Shown: positions 8,354 to 16,985, numbered from the stretch's first letter. The stretch is DNA of 28,351 nt from Glaciecola sp. UBA2563 (GCA_002340325.1 DDLV01000058.1:1-28351); one strand, 5' to 3'. Notes: generated by a model not told the origin, from the sequence alone. Made by a program: numbers and translations.

Positions 8354-8461
8354 ATGCCTGCTTACTCCTAAAGTCTGACCAATTTATCTGAAATTTTCTT
8401 GTTATGCTTATAGTTAGGTTGTAGAGTTTTATATAGTTTATTTACATTTGGAGGACGCGTA

Positions 8462-9121
8462 ATGCGTATCATTCTGCTAGGCGCACCGGGCGCTGGAAAG
8501 GGCACTCAAGCACAATTTTTGATGAATAAATTTGGGATCCCACAAATTTCAACTGGTGATATGTTGCGCGCAGCAATTAAAGCTGGAACTGAAATGGGGC
8601 TAGCTGCAAAAAAGGTTATGGATGCTGGAGAGTTGGTATCTGACGAAATCATTATTGGTTTAGTTAAAGAAAGAGTTGCGCAAGAAGACTGCGCTAACGG
8701 ATTCTTGTTAGACGGATTTCCGCGCACGATACCACAAGCAGATGCAATGAAAGAAGCAGGAATTAACGTAGACTACTGCATAGAATTTGACGTTCCTGAT
8801 GACGTAATCGTAGATCGCATGGGTGGTCGACGAGTACATCCTGGCTCTGGTCGCGTTTATCATGTTGTTTACAATCCACCTAAAGTGGAAGGCAAAGATA
8901 ATGAAACGGGTGAAGATCTTATCATTCGAGATGACGACCAAGAAGCAACAGTTAGAAGCCGTTTAGAAATCTATCACAACCAAACCAAGCCGTTGGTTGA
9001 CTACTACACAGCTGAAGCTGAAAGTGGCGCCTGTGATTATTTAAAACTAGACGGCACAAAAGCGGTTGATGCGATAAGTGCCGAGCTTGATAGTTTATTG
9101 ACGGATGAAGCGTCTGCTTAA
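8462..9121 (+). CDS. adk: Adenylate kinase
   Basis: Interconverts ATP + AMP and two ADP in the cytoplasm. The 219-residue protein begins with the P-loop GAPGAGKGT (residues 7-15), followed by the AMP-site segment STGDMLRAAI, the motif FLLDGFPRTIPQA and the long LID domain starting GRRVHPGSGRVYH. No Cys4 zinc site is present in the LID, as in other gammaproteobacteria. GGAGG lies 8-9 nt before the ATG. It follows htpG, its conserved location, but with its own upstream region of about 110 bp after the htpG terminator. Confidence 0.98.
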   Translation: MRIILLGAPGAGKGTQAQFLMNKFGIPQISTGDMLRAAIKAGTEMGLAAKKVMDAGELVSDEIIIGLVKERVAQEDCANGFLLDGFPRTIPQADAMKEAGINVDYCIEFDVPDDVIVDRMGGRRVHPGSGRVYHVVYNPPKVEGKDNETGEDLIIRDDDQEATVRSRLEIYHNQTKPLVDYYTAEAESGACDYLKLDGTKAVDAISAELDSLLTDEASA

Positions 9122-9169
9122 GATTCAGTATTCTGTTGGCGTATTAACGCTTAAACTAACATCATAACC

Positions 9170-9194
9170 AAAAGGCGACTGTCAGTCGTCTTTT
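9170..9194. terminator. Bidirectional terminator between adk and the GMC gene
   Basis: An 11-bp stem (9170-9180 with 9184-9194, one G-T wobble) encloses a 3-nt loop and is bounded by four A residues on the left and four T residues on the right. It lies between two convergent genes and overlaps the last codons of the minus-strand gene, whose stop codon is part of the structure. Confidence 0.75.
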
Positions 9195-10792
9195 CCATTT
9201 TCTCGTATTATCAACTCGGCAGCTTTCTCAGCAATCATAATTGTTGGTGCATTGGTATTTCCGCCTACAATTGATGGCATGACTGAAGCATCAATGACAC
9301 GCAGCTGAGCGATGCCTATAACTTGTAATTGGGAATTTACGACAGTCTCTTTGTTCGATGGTTGTCCCATCCTACAAGTGCCAATGGGATGATATAAGGT
9401 TTCGGCATTTTCTCGAATATAGTCTTCTATCTCTTTATCTTGTCTGATGTTTTTGCCCGGTTTAAACTCTACAGCCCCATCTGCTAAAGGTAGTGTTTCA
9501 CCAATATTTCTGGCCCATTTAAACGCGCTAACCAAAGGTATTACATCATCTTCATGTCCCAGATAATTTGCGTTTATCACTGGCGCAAAACCTGTTGCCA
9601 TTTTCTTCAGTGAAATTGTACCTTTGCTTTTAGGATACAAATGACATACATGTATAGTAAAACCGTGCCCCCATAGTTTTTTGCGTCCATGATCTTGAAG
9701 CAGAGCAGGAAGAAAATGCACTTGAATGTCGGGTAATGCTAAATTTTCATCTGACTTAAAAAAGGCTGCTCCTTCGGCAACATTTGATGTCAACATGCCT
9801 CGTCTGTGTGCCATATATTGAAGCGGTGCAACACTGTCTTTGAAGAGTCGAGCAAGACTTAATCCGTATGACGTGGATTTCTTTTGTTTAAACAAAAGCG
9901 TTATGTCTAGGTGATCTTGCAGATTTTTTCCTACACCAGGTAGGTCCAATTGACATTCAATTCCCATTTCTTCAAGCATCTTGCGTTCACCAATGCCAGA
10001 CTGCATTAGAATTTGCGGCGAACCTATTGCGCCTGCGCTTAAAATTACTTCACGTTTTGCCGAAAATGTTTCCTCAACTGTATCTTTTTCAATTAATGCG
10101 CCTACAGCTCTTTTGTTCTCAATCAGAATTTGTTTAGTGTTCACGCTGGTCCAAATGAACAAGTTTGGCCTTGCTTTGACTTCATTTGTTAAATAACCCT
10201 TGGCTGAACTGCAACGTTCCCCCGTCTTCTGAGTTACTTGATAAAGTCCAATGCCCTCCTGCGTCATTCCATTGAAGTCGAAATTTTCAGCCATCCCAAG
10301 TTGCTTACCAGATTCAACGAATTTTAATGTCAAAGGGTTAACATGCCTAAGGTCGTTAACGCTAAGTGGACCGTTGCTTCCATGAAGTTGAGAGTTTCCG
10401 CGTGAGTTATTTTCTGCCTTTTTAAAATATGGTAATACAGAGTCCCAATCCCAGCCTTCGCAACCTTGCTTAGACCAGGCATTGTAGTTTTCAGGGTTGC
10501 CTCTTATGTAACACATCGCGTTAATTGATGAGCTACCGCCTAATGTTTTTCCCCTTGGCCAATACAGGTTGCGTTTATTGAGGTTACACTCAGTTTCTGT
10601 TTTATAATTCCAATTTATTGAGCGAACATGATTTATAAATGAAAGGCCAAAGGGAACGTGGATAAGCGTATTTGAATCTATTGGGCCTGACTCAATCAGG
10701 CATACGGAAATGGTTGGGTCAGCTGAGAGTCTATTTGCTAAAACGCACCCCGCTGATCCGGCGCCAACAATTATGTAATCGAAGGCCTTCAT
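9182..10792 (-). CDS. GMC-family FAD-dependent oxidoreductase (choline/alcohol dehydrogenase-like)
   Basis: A 536-residue flavoprotein that likely oxidises an alcohol. The N-terminal FAD-binding Rossmann motif is DYIIVGAGSAGCVLANRL; GMC signature 1 is RGKTLGGSSSINAMCYIRG; signature 2 is GAIGSPQILMQSGIG. The active-site His is in LYHPIGTCRMG and the second catalytic position is the Asn in VGGNTNAPTI. Length and motif order resemble BetA and AlkJ-type dehydrogenases, but nothing in the neighbourhood (no betB, betI, transporter or alkane genes) indicates choline or a particular alcohol. It is the last gene of a minus-strand run with DUF2244 and DUF6482 genes, 71 bp downstream of the latter. Confidence 0.92.
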   Translation of the reverse strand: MKAFDYIIVGAGSAGCVLANRLSADPTISVCLIESGPIDSNTLIHVPFGLSFINHVRSINWNYKTETECNLNKRNLYWPRGKTLGGSSSINAMCYIRGNPENYNAWSKQGCEGWDWDSVLPYFKKAENNSRGNSQLHGSNGPLSVNDLRHVNPLTLKFVESGKQLGMAENFDFNGMTQEGIGLYQVTQKTGERCSSAKGYLTNEVKARPNLFIWTSVNTKQILIENKRAVGALIEKDTVEETFSAKREVILSAGAIGSPQILMQSGIGERKMLEEMGIECQLDLPGVGKNLQDHLDITLLFKQKKSTSYGLSLARLFKDSVAPLQYMAHRRGMLTSNVAEGAAFFKSDENLALPDIQVHFLPALLQDHGRKKLWGHGFTIHVCHLYPKSKGTISLKKMATGFAPVINANYLGHEDDVIPLVSAFKWARNIGETLPLADGAVEFKPGKNIRQDKEIEDYIRENAETLYHPIGTCRMGQPSNKETVVNSQLQVIGIAQLRVIDASVMPSIVGGNTNAPTIMIAEKAAELIIRENGKDD

Positions 10793-10863
10793 ACAGCAGG
10801 GGTGGAACGATTCGCAATGCTGTTTTGGTTACCAGCATTTGCAATAATTGGATACAGTTGCAT

Positions 10864-11112
10864 CTATCTCCAATCTAGTTCAATCATCAATTTTTCATCA
10901 TTAACTTCAGAACCACACATTTCGTCATACGGCGTGTTTTGCTTCAAATACACTTTTTCAAAATGTTGACCTGACACCTGCTCTCTTATATCGGTAATGG
11001 ATTGAAAAACGCTTGCATTTCGGTAGCTGTCGCGGAGAAAGGACGTTGCGTTATCTTTGCCAATCCCAGCAACATACATCCCTCCCTCTATCGATTCTAT
11101 ATATAAGTTCAT
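10864..11112 (-). CDS. DUF6482-like small protein
   Basis: An 82-residue soluble protein beginning MNLYIESIEGGMYVAGIG and containing VYLKQNTPYDEMCG near residues 56-69. It resembles the short DUF6482 proteins of marine gammaproteobacteria, for which no function is known. AAGGCA precedes the ATG by about 6 nt. It lies between the DUF2244 gene (81 bp upstream) and the GMC gene, all on the minus strand, so co-transcription is possible. The family name is from memory of the pattern and should be treated as tentative. Confidence 0.7.
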   Translation of the reverse strand: MNLYIESIEGGMYVAGIGKDNATSFLRDSYRNASVFQSITDIREQVSGQHFEKVYLKQNTPYDEMCGSEVNDEKLMIELDWR

Positions 11113-11193
11113 ACACTTGCCTTAAAGGTTGTTTACACAGTAGCCTAAAGTGTATAAATCGAAGTAAATGAATTGGATCAAGGACGGGTATGA

Positions 11194-11691
11194 TTATTTC
11201 TTCCACCACCTGTTTTTTAAGATGATAAAACCAGACTTTTCAAGTAGAGACGCCAATTTTTTTCTGTCGTCTAAATTTAAAAATGTGCCTATTTCGATCT
11301 CGCTTTCTTCGCTTTTTAATGCAATCCGCGGAAGTTCCCAATCCATATCGGATTCAGAGTACGCAACGTGAAGCCCTTCTTTTTCTAATACCCTACGCAC
11401 TCTCTGCTTCGCATGTCCATATTCGACTATTACATTAGCATCATTGATAAACAAAACCTGTTTGGAATAGGTAAATTTCGACACACGATACATAAGATAT
11501 GCAAACAATCCGACTTCAAGACCTGCAAATGGCAGCACAATCCAGGCGCCCACAAAACTCCAAGCGAGAGCTATGATCATAACAAAGGCGATCATTAATA
11601 TAATAATCCACTTAGTCTGCTTCCACGTAACCGAACGATTAGGCGTCAACTCAATAATTAAACCATCTTTGTGATTATTCTCTATAACCAT
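11194..11691 (-). CDS. DUF2244 family inner-membrane protein
   Basis: A 165-residue protein with two transmembrane helices near the N-terminus (about residues 28-45 and 48-68), preceded by the typical LIIELTPNRSVTWKQTKW. A C-terminal cytoplasmic part of about 95 residues follows (VEYGHAKQRVRRVLEKEGL...). This layout is that of DUF2244 proteins, which are often found near cytochrome oxidase genes; no such genes are seen here. Function unknown. The Shine-Dalgarno sequence is weak. Confidence 0.8.
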   Translation of the reverse strand: MVIENNHKDGLIIELTPNRSVTWKQTKWIIILMIAFVMIIALAWSFVGAWIVLPFAGLEVGLFAYLMYRVSKFTYSKQVLFINDANVIVEYGHAKQRVRRVLEKEGLHVAYSESDMDWELPRIALKSEESEIEIGTFLNLDDRKKLASLLEKSGFIILKNRWWKK

Positions 11692-11817
11692 ATATTTAAT
11701 TATCTCATCTTATGTTGTGTTGCATGATTGGTAGGCTCATTTGATTATTTATCTATAAAGAGTTTTTTCAGTAAATGGCTCGCGCACAAAAAGTTGCATT
11801 CGTATTAAGGCTGACAA

Positions 11818-12714
11818 TTGTTAACGATTCCACACACGTTTATCAATACGCATAAAATTAAGTTTTGTTTATGTTGTATATGGATTTTCATACTGACCTT
11901 ACAGCCTGAGCCAATTGCGCTTCTGCGCGAGTACTTGGCTTTTATATTTCTTGGTGTTGTGGGCGCTATATTCGCTAATTCTACTGGCGCCGGTGGTGGG
12001 GTTGTATTTGTGCCATTTTTTAACCAATTATCCTTATCCAATACAACTATCATTGCGACGAGTTTCGCAATTCAGTGCTGTGGCATGACGGCAGGTGCTA
12101 TTACTTGGTGGAGACACTATAAAAAAACACATTACCAAGATGTTGAATGGCAAGGGCTTTTTAAAAGTCTCATATCAACGGTGCCGTTATCGATTTGTGG
12201 CATACTCACCGCGCAGTTTTTGATTGCAACATATACCGATAAAGCACTGACATCATTGCACCTGTATTTCGGCATATTTTCGATTTTATTGGCCATAGCG
12301 ATTTATGGTTCAATTCCGCTGATGCGAAGAAAAGCATTCTTGTCACAATATAACGTTATTGACTTTGTTTCTCTTGCGATGATTGCATTTTTTGGCGGTA
12401 TTATCACTGCTTGGTTGTCTGTCGGGGTAGGAGAACTGATCGCTGTATATCTTATATTGCGAGGTTTTAACATCACTTATGCCATTGCAGTGGCCGTTAT
12501 CTTAAGCGCTTTTACCGTGTGGGGTGCAATCCCGTATCATATTTTTGTATCCAATGGTGTCTATTGGCAAATTGTCATTTTTGCTGGCGCCGGTGCCATT
12601 ATTGGTGGCATGATTGCCAAATACGTTGTTCTTTATTTCTCACCTGTTCACTTAAAGATATTTTTTGCCACTTGGGTGTTAATTATGGGGGTCGCTGGCC
12701 TGCCCATTTGGTAG
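11818..12714 (+). CDS. TauE/SafE family permease (sulfite/sulfonate exporter-like)
   Basis: An integral inner-membrane protein of up to 298 residues with about eight helices, of the TauE/SafE (DUF81) family that exports or imports sulfite, sulfoacetate or other organic anions. The family core is visible as GVVGAIFANSTGAGGGVVFV and later SVGVGELIAVYLILRGF and AGAGAIIGGMIAKYV, two related halves. The start is unsure: the only long option is TTG at 11818 with AAGG 7 nt upstream, while ATGs nearby are out of frame; a start nearer the first conserved helix (TTG at about 11935) is possible. The substrate is unknown and there are no sulfur genes nearby. Confidence 0.82.
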   Translation: MLTIPHTFINTHKIKFCLCCIWIFILTLQPEPIALLREYLAFIFLGVVGAIFANSTGAGGGVVFVPFFNQLSLSNTTIIATSFAIQCCGMTAGAITWWRHYKKTHYQDVEWQGLFKSLISTVPLSICGILTAQFLIATYTDKALTSLHLYFGIFSILLAIAIYGSIPLMRRKAFLSQYNVIDFVSLAMIAFFGGIITAWLSVGVGELIAVYLILRGFNITYAIAVAVILSAFTVWGAIPYHIFVSNGVYWQIVIFAGAGAIIGGMIAKYVVLYFSPVHLKIFFATWVLIMGVAGLPIW

Positions 12715-12716
12715 TC

Positions 12717-12741
12717 CTTACTTTTCGTAAGTTTTCTTTGC
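12717..12741 (+). terminator. Weak terminator candidate after the TauE/SafE gene
   Basis: A short CTTAC/GTAAG stem with a 5-nt loop is followed by TTTTCTTT. The stem is only 5 bp, so this is a weak candidate. Confidence 0.3.
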
Positions 12742-12750
12742 GTTTTGGAT

Positions 12751-12776
12751 TAAAGATCGGTGTTATCAGTCGATAA
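12751..12776 (+). promoter_or_regulatory. FliA (sigma28)-like promoter of the chemoreceptor gene
   Basis: TAAA (12751-12754) is followed after 14 nt by GTCGATAA (12769-12776), a 7 of 8 match to the flagellar sigma28 -10 consensus GCCGATAA (usual gap 15). Chemoreceptor genes are often in the FliA regulon, and the site lies 70 bp before the chosen start codon. The -10 half overlaps a GTTATC/GATAAC inverted repeat (12762-12777). Confidence 0.5.
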
Positions 12777-12847
12777 CGAGAGTGTGTAGAAAGGGTCGTA
12801 AGATGTCCCTTACATCCTGTCGGAACGTCAATATGCTAGGTAAGTTT

Positions 12848-15757
12848 ATGTCCTTTAGTGCTAATTTTCAAAACTGGTTAACCAAATTTCGAAGAGACGA
12901 GTCTCTGAAAAAACAGATTTCGTTAAAGTTTCTTGCAGTTGGTCTTGTGCCACTCGCTGTTATTAGTATCGTTGCACTGTGGTTACTCTCAAATGTGGCA
13001 AGCAATCAGGTTGCATCAAAGCTATCTGCGCTAACAGCAAGCAAGGTGACGTCTGTCGAGGCTTATGCTGATACTATTATTAATCAGGTGCTGACGGTAT
13101 CGGGCGACCCCAATACAGCAGATAACTTGATTACAATCTCTCGTGCGTTTAATGACGTGTTCGATGAAGCATTTGAACAAAACGACACGGAAACTTACGA
13201 CTACGATGAAGATATTTATCTGGAAGCGATGAGACAAGAGCTGCTTCAGTTTTACACTAGTGATTTTCTGCCGCAGTACCAGTCACTTAACAATAATGAG
13301 GGAATAAACGTGGAAGCACTTGTTGAACAGCTTTCCCCAAGTGGCGTTATACTACAGCATGAATTCTTGTTTAAAAATCCATCACCTTTGGGTGAGAAAC
13401 ATCAGCTTTTTAAATCGGAACTAGATTCTAATTACGATGTAAATCATCAACGTTTGCATGGTTCGCTTAAACCATTTTTGGAAAGCTTTGGTTATTACGA
13501 CATTTTTCTCGTCGACAACAGAGGAAATATCGTTTACTCAGTTTACAAAGAAATTGATTACGGGACCAATCTGAATACTGGCGCGTTTAAAGACAGCGGT
13601 ATCGCTGAAGCATTCAGGGCTGCGAATCAGACAATGAGCAAAGATGAATATGTCATCATAGACTACGCGCAATATTCACCTTCGTATGAAGCGCCAGCTA
13701 GCTTCATTTCATCGCCAGTGTTCAAATATGGTACACAGGTAGGGGTGCTTATTTTTCAAATGCCGTTAGATACCATCAGTACCGTAATGTCCGACAGGAC
13801 AGGGCTAGGCGAAACGGGAGAAGCGTATTTGGTCGGGCAAGATAATTTAATGCGCTCAAATTCGTTCAAGGCCAGCGATGTTTACAGCGTTGATAATGCG
13901 TTTCGGACAAACACGAAAGCCCAATCTGAAGCCATTCAACTTGGATTGTCTGGTGAAGAGGGCGTAATAGAGTCGCAGAATTATCTTCAGGAAAAGGTGC
14001 TATCTGGATTTACACCCGTCAAGTTCGGAAATCTGAATTGGGCAATGCTTGCCGAGATGGAAACTAGCGAAGCCTACGCCGCTGTAACACGATTAGTACT
14101 GGTCATTTTACTAATATGCGCAATAGCGATTGCTGGCATCATATATTTTGCATTACATGTGGCGAATGCCATTATAATTCCGATCAAAGGGATGCAGACG
14201 GCGATGGCAGATATCGCACAGAATACTGATTTTACTGAACGTGTAAACGTTGACCGTAAAGATGAAATCGGTGCAACTGCTACTAGCTTAAATGAATTAC
14301 TCGAAAGCCTAGAAACGTCAATCAAAGAAACAAACTCCGTAGTAGAAGCCATGTCAGTTGGAGATTTTACCGCGAAAGTAACGTCAGACTTTAAAGGCGA
14401 TCTTCTAACGCTCAAGCAAGGCGTTAATGATTCATCTGCGGCCATGGGAGAATCGATAAAAGCAGTAAATTACGTCGTTGATTCGCTTGCTAGAGGTGAT
14501 TTTGGCCAAACAATCGACTTACCACTGAAGGGCGAGTTAAACACACTTAAGACAAGCGTAAATACATCTATCTACAGCACGCGTTCTGCGATGAATGAAA
14601 TAAATGCATTGGTCAAAGAAATGAGTCATGGTAACTTTAAATATGTGGTTGACGCCAAATTAGAGGGAGAATTCGCGACGGTTATCGCTCAAGCTAATAA
14701 AGCAATGAACGCTGTCAATGACGCCGTTAGCGACATAGACAAAGTTATGTCAAATGTCGCCGGGGGTGATCTCGATGCCAGAATCAACGCAAAGCTTCCT
14801 GGTCAACTAGAGCAGATAAAAGAAAATGTGAATGCATCAATCGCAGCCGTTGCAGATGTGTTTAACCATACGACGGACTCTCTTAGTGCTGTTTCAGAAG
14901 GGAAGCTCCACGCCAAAATCCATAATGAGTTTCCGGGACAATTTGATTCACTTAAGGTGAGTACAAATGAAACACTCGAAAGGCTTACACAGGTGGTTGA
15001 GCAAATAAAAGAAGCTGCCGTCAGTGTAAATTCAAACTCTGAAGAGATCTTAAACGGTAATAACCAACTCAGTTCAAGAACCTTGCAAACGTCAGCGGAT
15101 CTCGATAGCACTGCGGTAAGCATGGACGAGATAACTGCTACCGTTAGACACACGGCAGAAAGCGCAGCGCACGCAAACCAGCTTGCAAATAGTGCGAAAG
15201 AGTCTGCCGTTAACGGTGGCGAGGTTGTCAAACAAGCAGTTGCGGCAATGGAAGAGGTTAACGAAGCGAGCAGCAAAATTGCTGATATTATCGGGGTGAT
15301 TGATTCTATCGCGTTTCAAACCAATTTATTGGCATTAAATGCGGCTGTTGAAGCAGCAAGAGCTGGTGAGCAGGGGCGCGGCTTTGCAGTGGTGGCAAGT
15401 GAGGTTAGAAATCTCGCAGGAAGAAGTGCTAACGCGGCTCAGGAGATAAAGGCACTGATTAACAACACAGTGACCAAAGTGAATGCAGGTTCTTCGTTGG
15501 TAGTGCAATCCGGTGAAACGCTGAATGAGATCATTAAACAAGTTGAAAATGTAAATAATTTAGTCGCTGACATCTCAAATGCCGCGTCGGAGCAAAGTGA
15601 GGGTATCCAATCGGTGCATACGGCAGTAGAATCCATCAAAGTGGTAACGCAGCAAAACACGGCAATGGTGGAAGAAGGCACTGCGGCCAGCGAAGCGTTG
15701 AAGAATAAAGCTGGCGACATGAGCAGCTTGATGGAGTTTTTTGAGACTGGGAAATGA
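12848..15757 (+). CDS. Methyl-accepting chemotaxis protein with poly-HAMP stalk
   Basis: A 969-residue transmembrane chemoreceptor. Helix TM1 is at about residues 28-48, followed by a large periplasmic sensor of about 365 residues with Cache-like features (YDIFLVDNRGNIVYSVYKE; GETGEAYLVGQDNLMRSNSF), then TM2 at about 417-439. A canonical HAMP follows, and five further HAMP-like units, each with a G-D/N/K-F/L core and a following LKxxVN-type helix, extend to about residue 724. The signalling hairpin tip is IAFQTNLLALNAAVEAARAG from about residue 821. No C-terminal CheR-docking pentapeptide is seen (ends MEFFETGK). I chose the ATG at 12848 because TAGG lies 7 nt upstream; upstream starts at 12782 and 12803 are possible. 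The ligand is unknown. Confidence 0.93.
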   Translation: MSFSANFQNWLTKFRRDESLKKQISLKFLAVGLVPLAVISIVALWLLSNVASNQVASKLSALTASKVTSVEAYADTIINQVLTVSGDPNTADNLITISRAFNDVFDEAFEQNDTETYDYDEDIYLEAMRQELLQFYTSDFLPQYQSLNNNEGINVEALVEQLSPSGVILQHEFLFKNPSPLGEKHQLFKSELDSNYDVNHQRLHGSLKPFLESFGYYDIFLVDNRGNIVYSVYKEIDYGTNLNTGAFKDSGIAEAFRAANQTMSKDEYVIIDYAQYSPSYEAPASFISSPVFKYGTQVGVLIFQMPLDTISTVMSDRTGLGETGEAYLVGQDNLMRSNSFKASDVYSVDNAFRTNTKAQSEAIQLGLSGEEGVIESQNYLQEKVLSGFTPVKFGNLNWAMLAEMETSEAYAAVTRLVLVILLICAIAIAGIIYFALHVANAIIIPIKGMQTAMADIAQNTDFTERVNVDRKDEIGATATSLNELLESLETSIKETNSVVEAMSVGDFTAKVTSDFKGDLLTLKQGVNDSSAAMGESIKAVNYVVDSLARGDFGQTIDLPLKGELNTLKTSVNTSIYSTRSAMNEINALVKEMSHGNFKYVVDAKLEGEFATVIAQANKAMNAVNDAVSDIDKVMSNVAGGDLDARINAKLPGQLEQIKENVNASIAAVADVFNHTTDSLSAVSEGKLHAKIHNEFPGQFDSLKVSTNETLERLTQVVEQIKEAAVSVNSNSEEILNGNNQLSSRTLQTSADLDSTAVSMDEITATVRHTAESAAHANQLANSAKESAVNGGEVVKQAVAAMEEVNEASSKIADIIGVIDSIAFQTNLLALNAAVEAARAGEQGRGFAVVASEVRNLAGRSANAAQEIKALINNTVTKVNAGSSLVVQSGETLNEIIKQVENVNNLVADISNAASEQSEGIQSVHTAVESIKVVTQQNTAMVEEGTAASEALKNKAGDMSSLMEFFETGK

Positions 15758-15792
15758 TGCTCTCGTCATTAATTTCACATTAGAAGTAATTT

Positions 15793-15840
15793 CTCCCGAC
15801 GACGAGATAGCATAGATATTAATGTTGTCGTCGGAGTTTT
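15793..15840 (+). terminator. Probable terminator of the chemoreceptor gene
   Basis: CCGACGAC (15796-15803) pairs perfectly with GTCGTCGG (15827-15834), extended by two pairs around a bulged C, and is followed by four T residues. It is 36 bp past the MCP stop. The 23-nt loop is long. Confidence 0.5.
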
Positions 15841-16055
15841 CAGACCACCTTTCATATCCCAATGCGTTACCATTTATCCCGACGAGTCGTAAAGATAAAG
15901 TACATCCTTGTTTCATCGCTGTTTGATTGAGTTTCAATACAGTAATTAGGACAGACAATTTTGCGAGGCAAACGGCTTTAGTCATTGCTAAATTCAGTGT
16001 TTAACCGAATCATGACCTGATGTATATTAGTAAGTGTGTGAATAGGAGGAAATGT

Positions 16056-16094
16056 TCGGAATAACAAACAACAGAGTCGAGTTTGTTATCCCGA
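16056..16094. repeat. Inverted repeat at the 3' end of the PilJ-N gene
   Basis: A 14-nt arm (16056-16069) and its complement (16081-16094) match with one mismatch around an 11-nt loop. It lies 13 bp beyond the stop of the minus-strand gene. There is no T tract on either side, so it may be an mRNA-stabilising or Rho-linked structure and not an intrinsic terminator. Confidence 0.7.
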
Positions 16095-16106
16095 AATTGG
16101 CAGGCT

Positions 16107-16985
16107 CTACTTTGTTAGCCCTTCGTACATTTGCACAGCAGCATTCATCTCTTTCAACAATGGGAGATTTAATGACGCGATGGTATTTTTATCGTCTGCT
16201 GTTATGGACACGTCTTGAGAAGTCGCTGAAACAAAAGCTGGTTTTGCTTTGTCCCATAGACCCGATACTTTATCTAATTGATTGAGAATCGCCGTGTCAG
16301 TAGTCGCAGGGAGCCCTAACGTGTTATCACCTACTTTTAATCCTTGAAGCGTTCTTTCGAATAACGTAAAGGTTTCAAGTAAGTTGAGTTTGTTTTCAGA
16401 TTTTTCATGGTCGTATGCAACAAGTAAGAACTCTTTGCTCATTTTTTGTGTCAACATGCGTTGCTTACCTGAAAGGTTGATCGTTGTGGCTAACCCCGGC
16501 TCACCGCTCAGTCCCGTTGCAGCCGCTTCTTTCTCGTATGCTCCCACAGCTTTATTCATTTGTTTGAGTAGCTTTAGATTTGATCCAGCGATCGCTGAAA
16601 CATCTTCAGCAGATGCATTGCCAGCGTTTATAACGTTCTGTATATTCGGATAAAAATCATTCCACAGCTTTTCGACTCTATCTAATTGGCGTAGTATTTT
16701 AGGTGATGTCGTAGGCGGTAGTTTTAAATCTGCATCTCCATCGCGCAGACCTTTTAAAGTCTTATCGAAAAGTGAAGATGTAGCGGTTAGGTTTTTTAAG
16801 TTTTGTTCTTTATCAATATCAAGTGCGACTAACATAACTTCTTTACTCATTTTTTGAGTAAGCATGCGTTGCTTTCCGGATAGATTGATTACGGTTCCAA
16901 ATTCTTCTGCAGTTTGTGCTTCTACCGTCGTAATTTGCATTGCAAAAAACGTAAAGGCGAGAGCGAGTATCTTGACGATTTTCAT
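16107..16985 (-). CDS. Secreted protein with two tandem PilJ-N-type sensor repeats
   Basis: A 292-residue protein with a signal peptide (residues 1 to about 23, cleavage near VEA-QT) and two repeats of about 125 residues. Each repeat starts with the same block, INLSGKQRMLTQKMSKE, at about residues 33 and 170, followed by a helical segment, a G-L-(R/K)-x-G-D motif and a C-terminal helix with LLK(Q/E)MN. This fits the PilJ/NarX-type four-helix sensor domain (PF13675), normally the extracellular part of chemoreceptors or histidine kinases. Here there is no transmembrane anchor after the signal peptide and no output domain, so it is probably periplasmic. AGGGGA lies 8 nt before the ATG. It is convergent with the MCP gene; a role as a ligand-binding partner is inference. 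Confidence 0.85.
   Translation of the reverse strand: MKIVKILALAFTFFAMQITTVEAQTAEEFGTVINLSGKQRMLTQKMSKEVMLVALDIDKEQNLKNLTATSSLFDKTLKGLRDGDADLKLPPTTSPKILRQLDRVEKLWNDFYPNIQNVINAGNASAEDVSAIAGSNLKLLKQMNKAVGAYEKEAAATGLSGEPGLATTINLSGKQRMLTQKMSKEFLLVAYDHEKSENKLNLLETFTLFERTLQGLKVGDNTLGLPATTDTAILNQLDKVSGLWDKAKPAFVSATSQDVSITADDKNTIASLNLPLLKEMNAAVQMYEGLTK

Larger units (their letters stand above)
15758..16106. other. 349-bp convergent intergenic region
   Basis: The gap between the MCP and double PilJ-N genes holds two hairpins (15793-15840 and 16056-16094) and no gene I can support. An open minus-strand frame enters from the MCP coding region and stops being open upstream of 15985, but it lacks a ribosome site and overlaps the antisense of the MCP gene. 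Confidence 0.6.

Noticed and set aside
10817..10850. Imperfect inverted repeat between the DUF6482 and GMC genes
   Set aside because: The stem needs a bulge and has no T tract on either strand, so it is not called as a terminator.
14803..15276. 157-codon minus-strand open frame rich in Ser, Ala and Cys
   Set aside because: Antisense of the HAMP/coiled-coil region of the MCP; such Ser/Ala-rich frames arise opposite coiled-coil coding sequence.
15575..15985. 136-codon open frame on the minus strand across the MCP 3' end and intergenic region
   Set aside because: Most of it is antisense to the conserved signalling domain of the MCP, there is no ribosome site at its start, and I recognise no domain.
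16052..16285. Plus-strand open frame preceded by AGGAGG
   Set aside because: The AGGAGG is only 2 nt from the ATG, too close for normal initiation; the frame then runs antisense through the well-supported PilJ-N gene.
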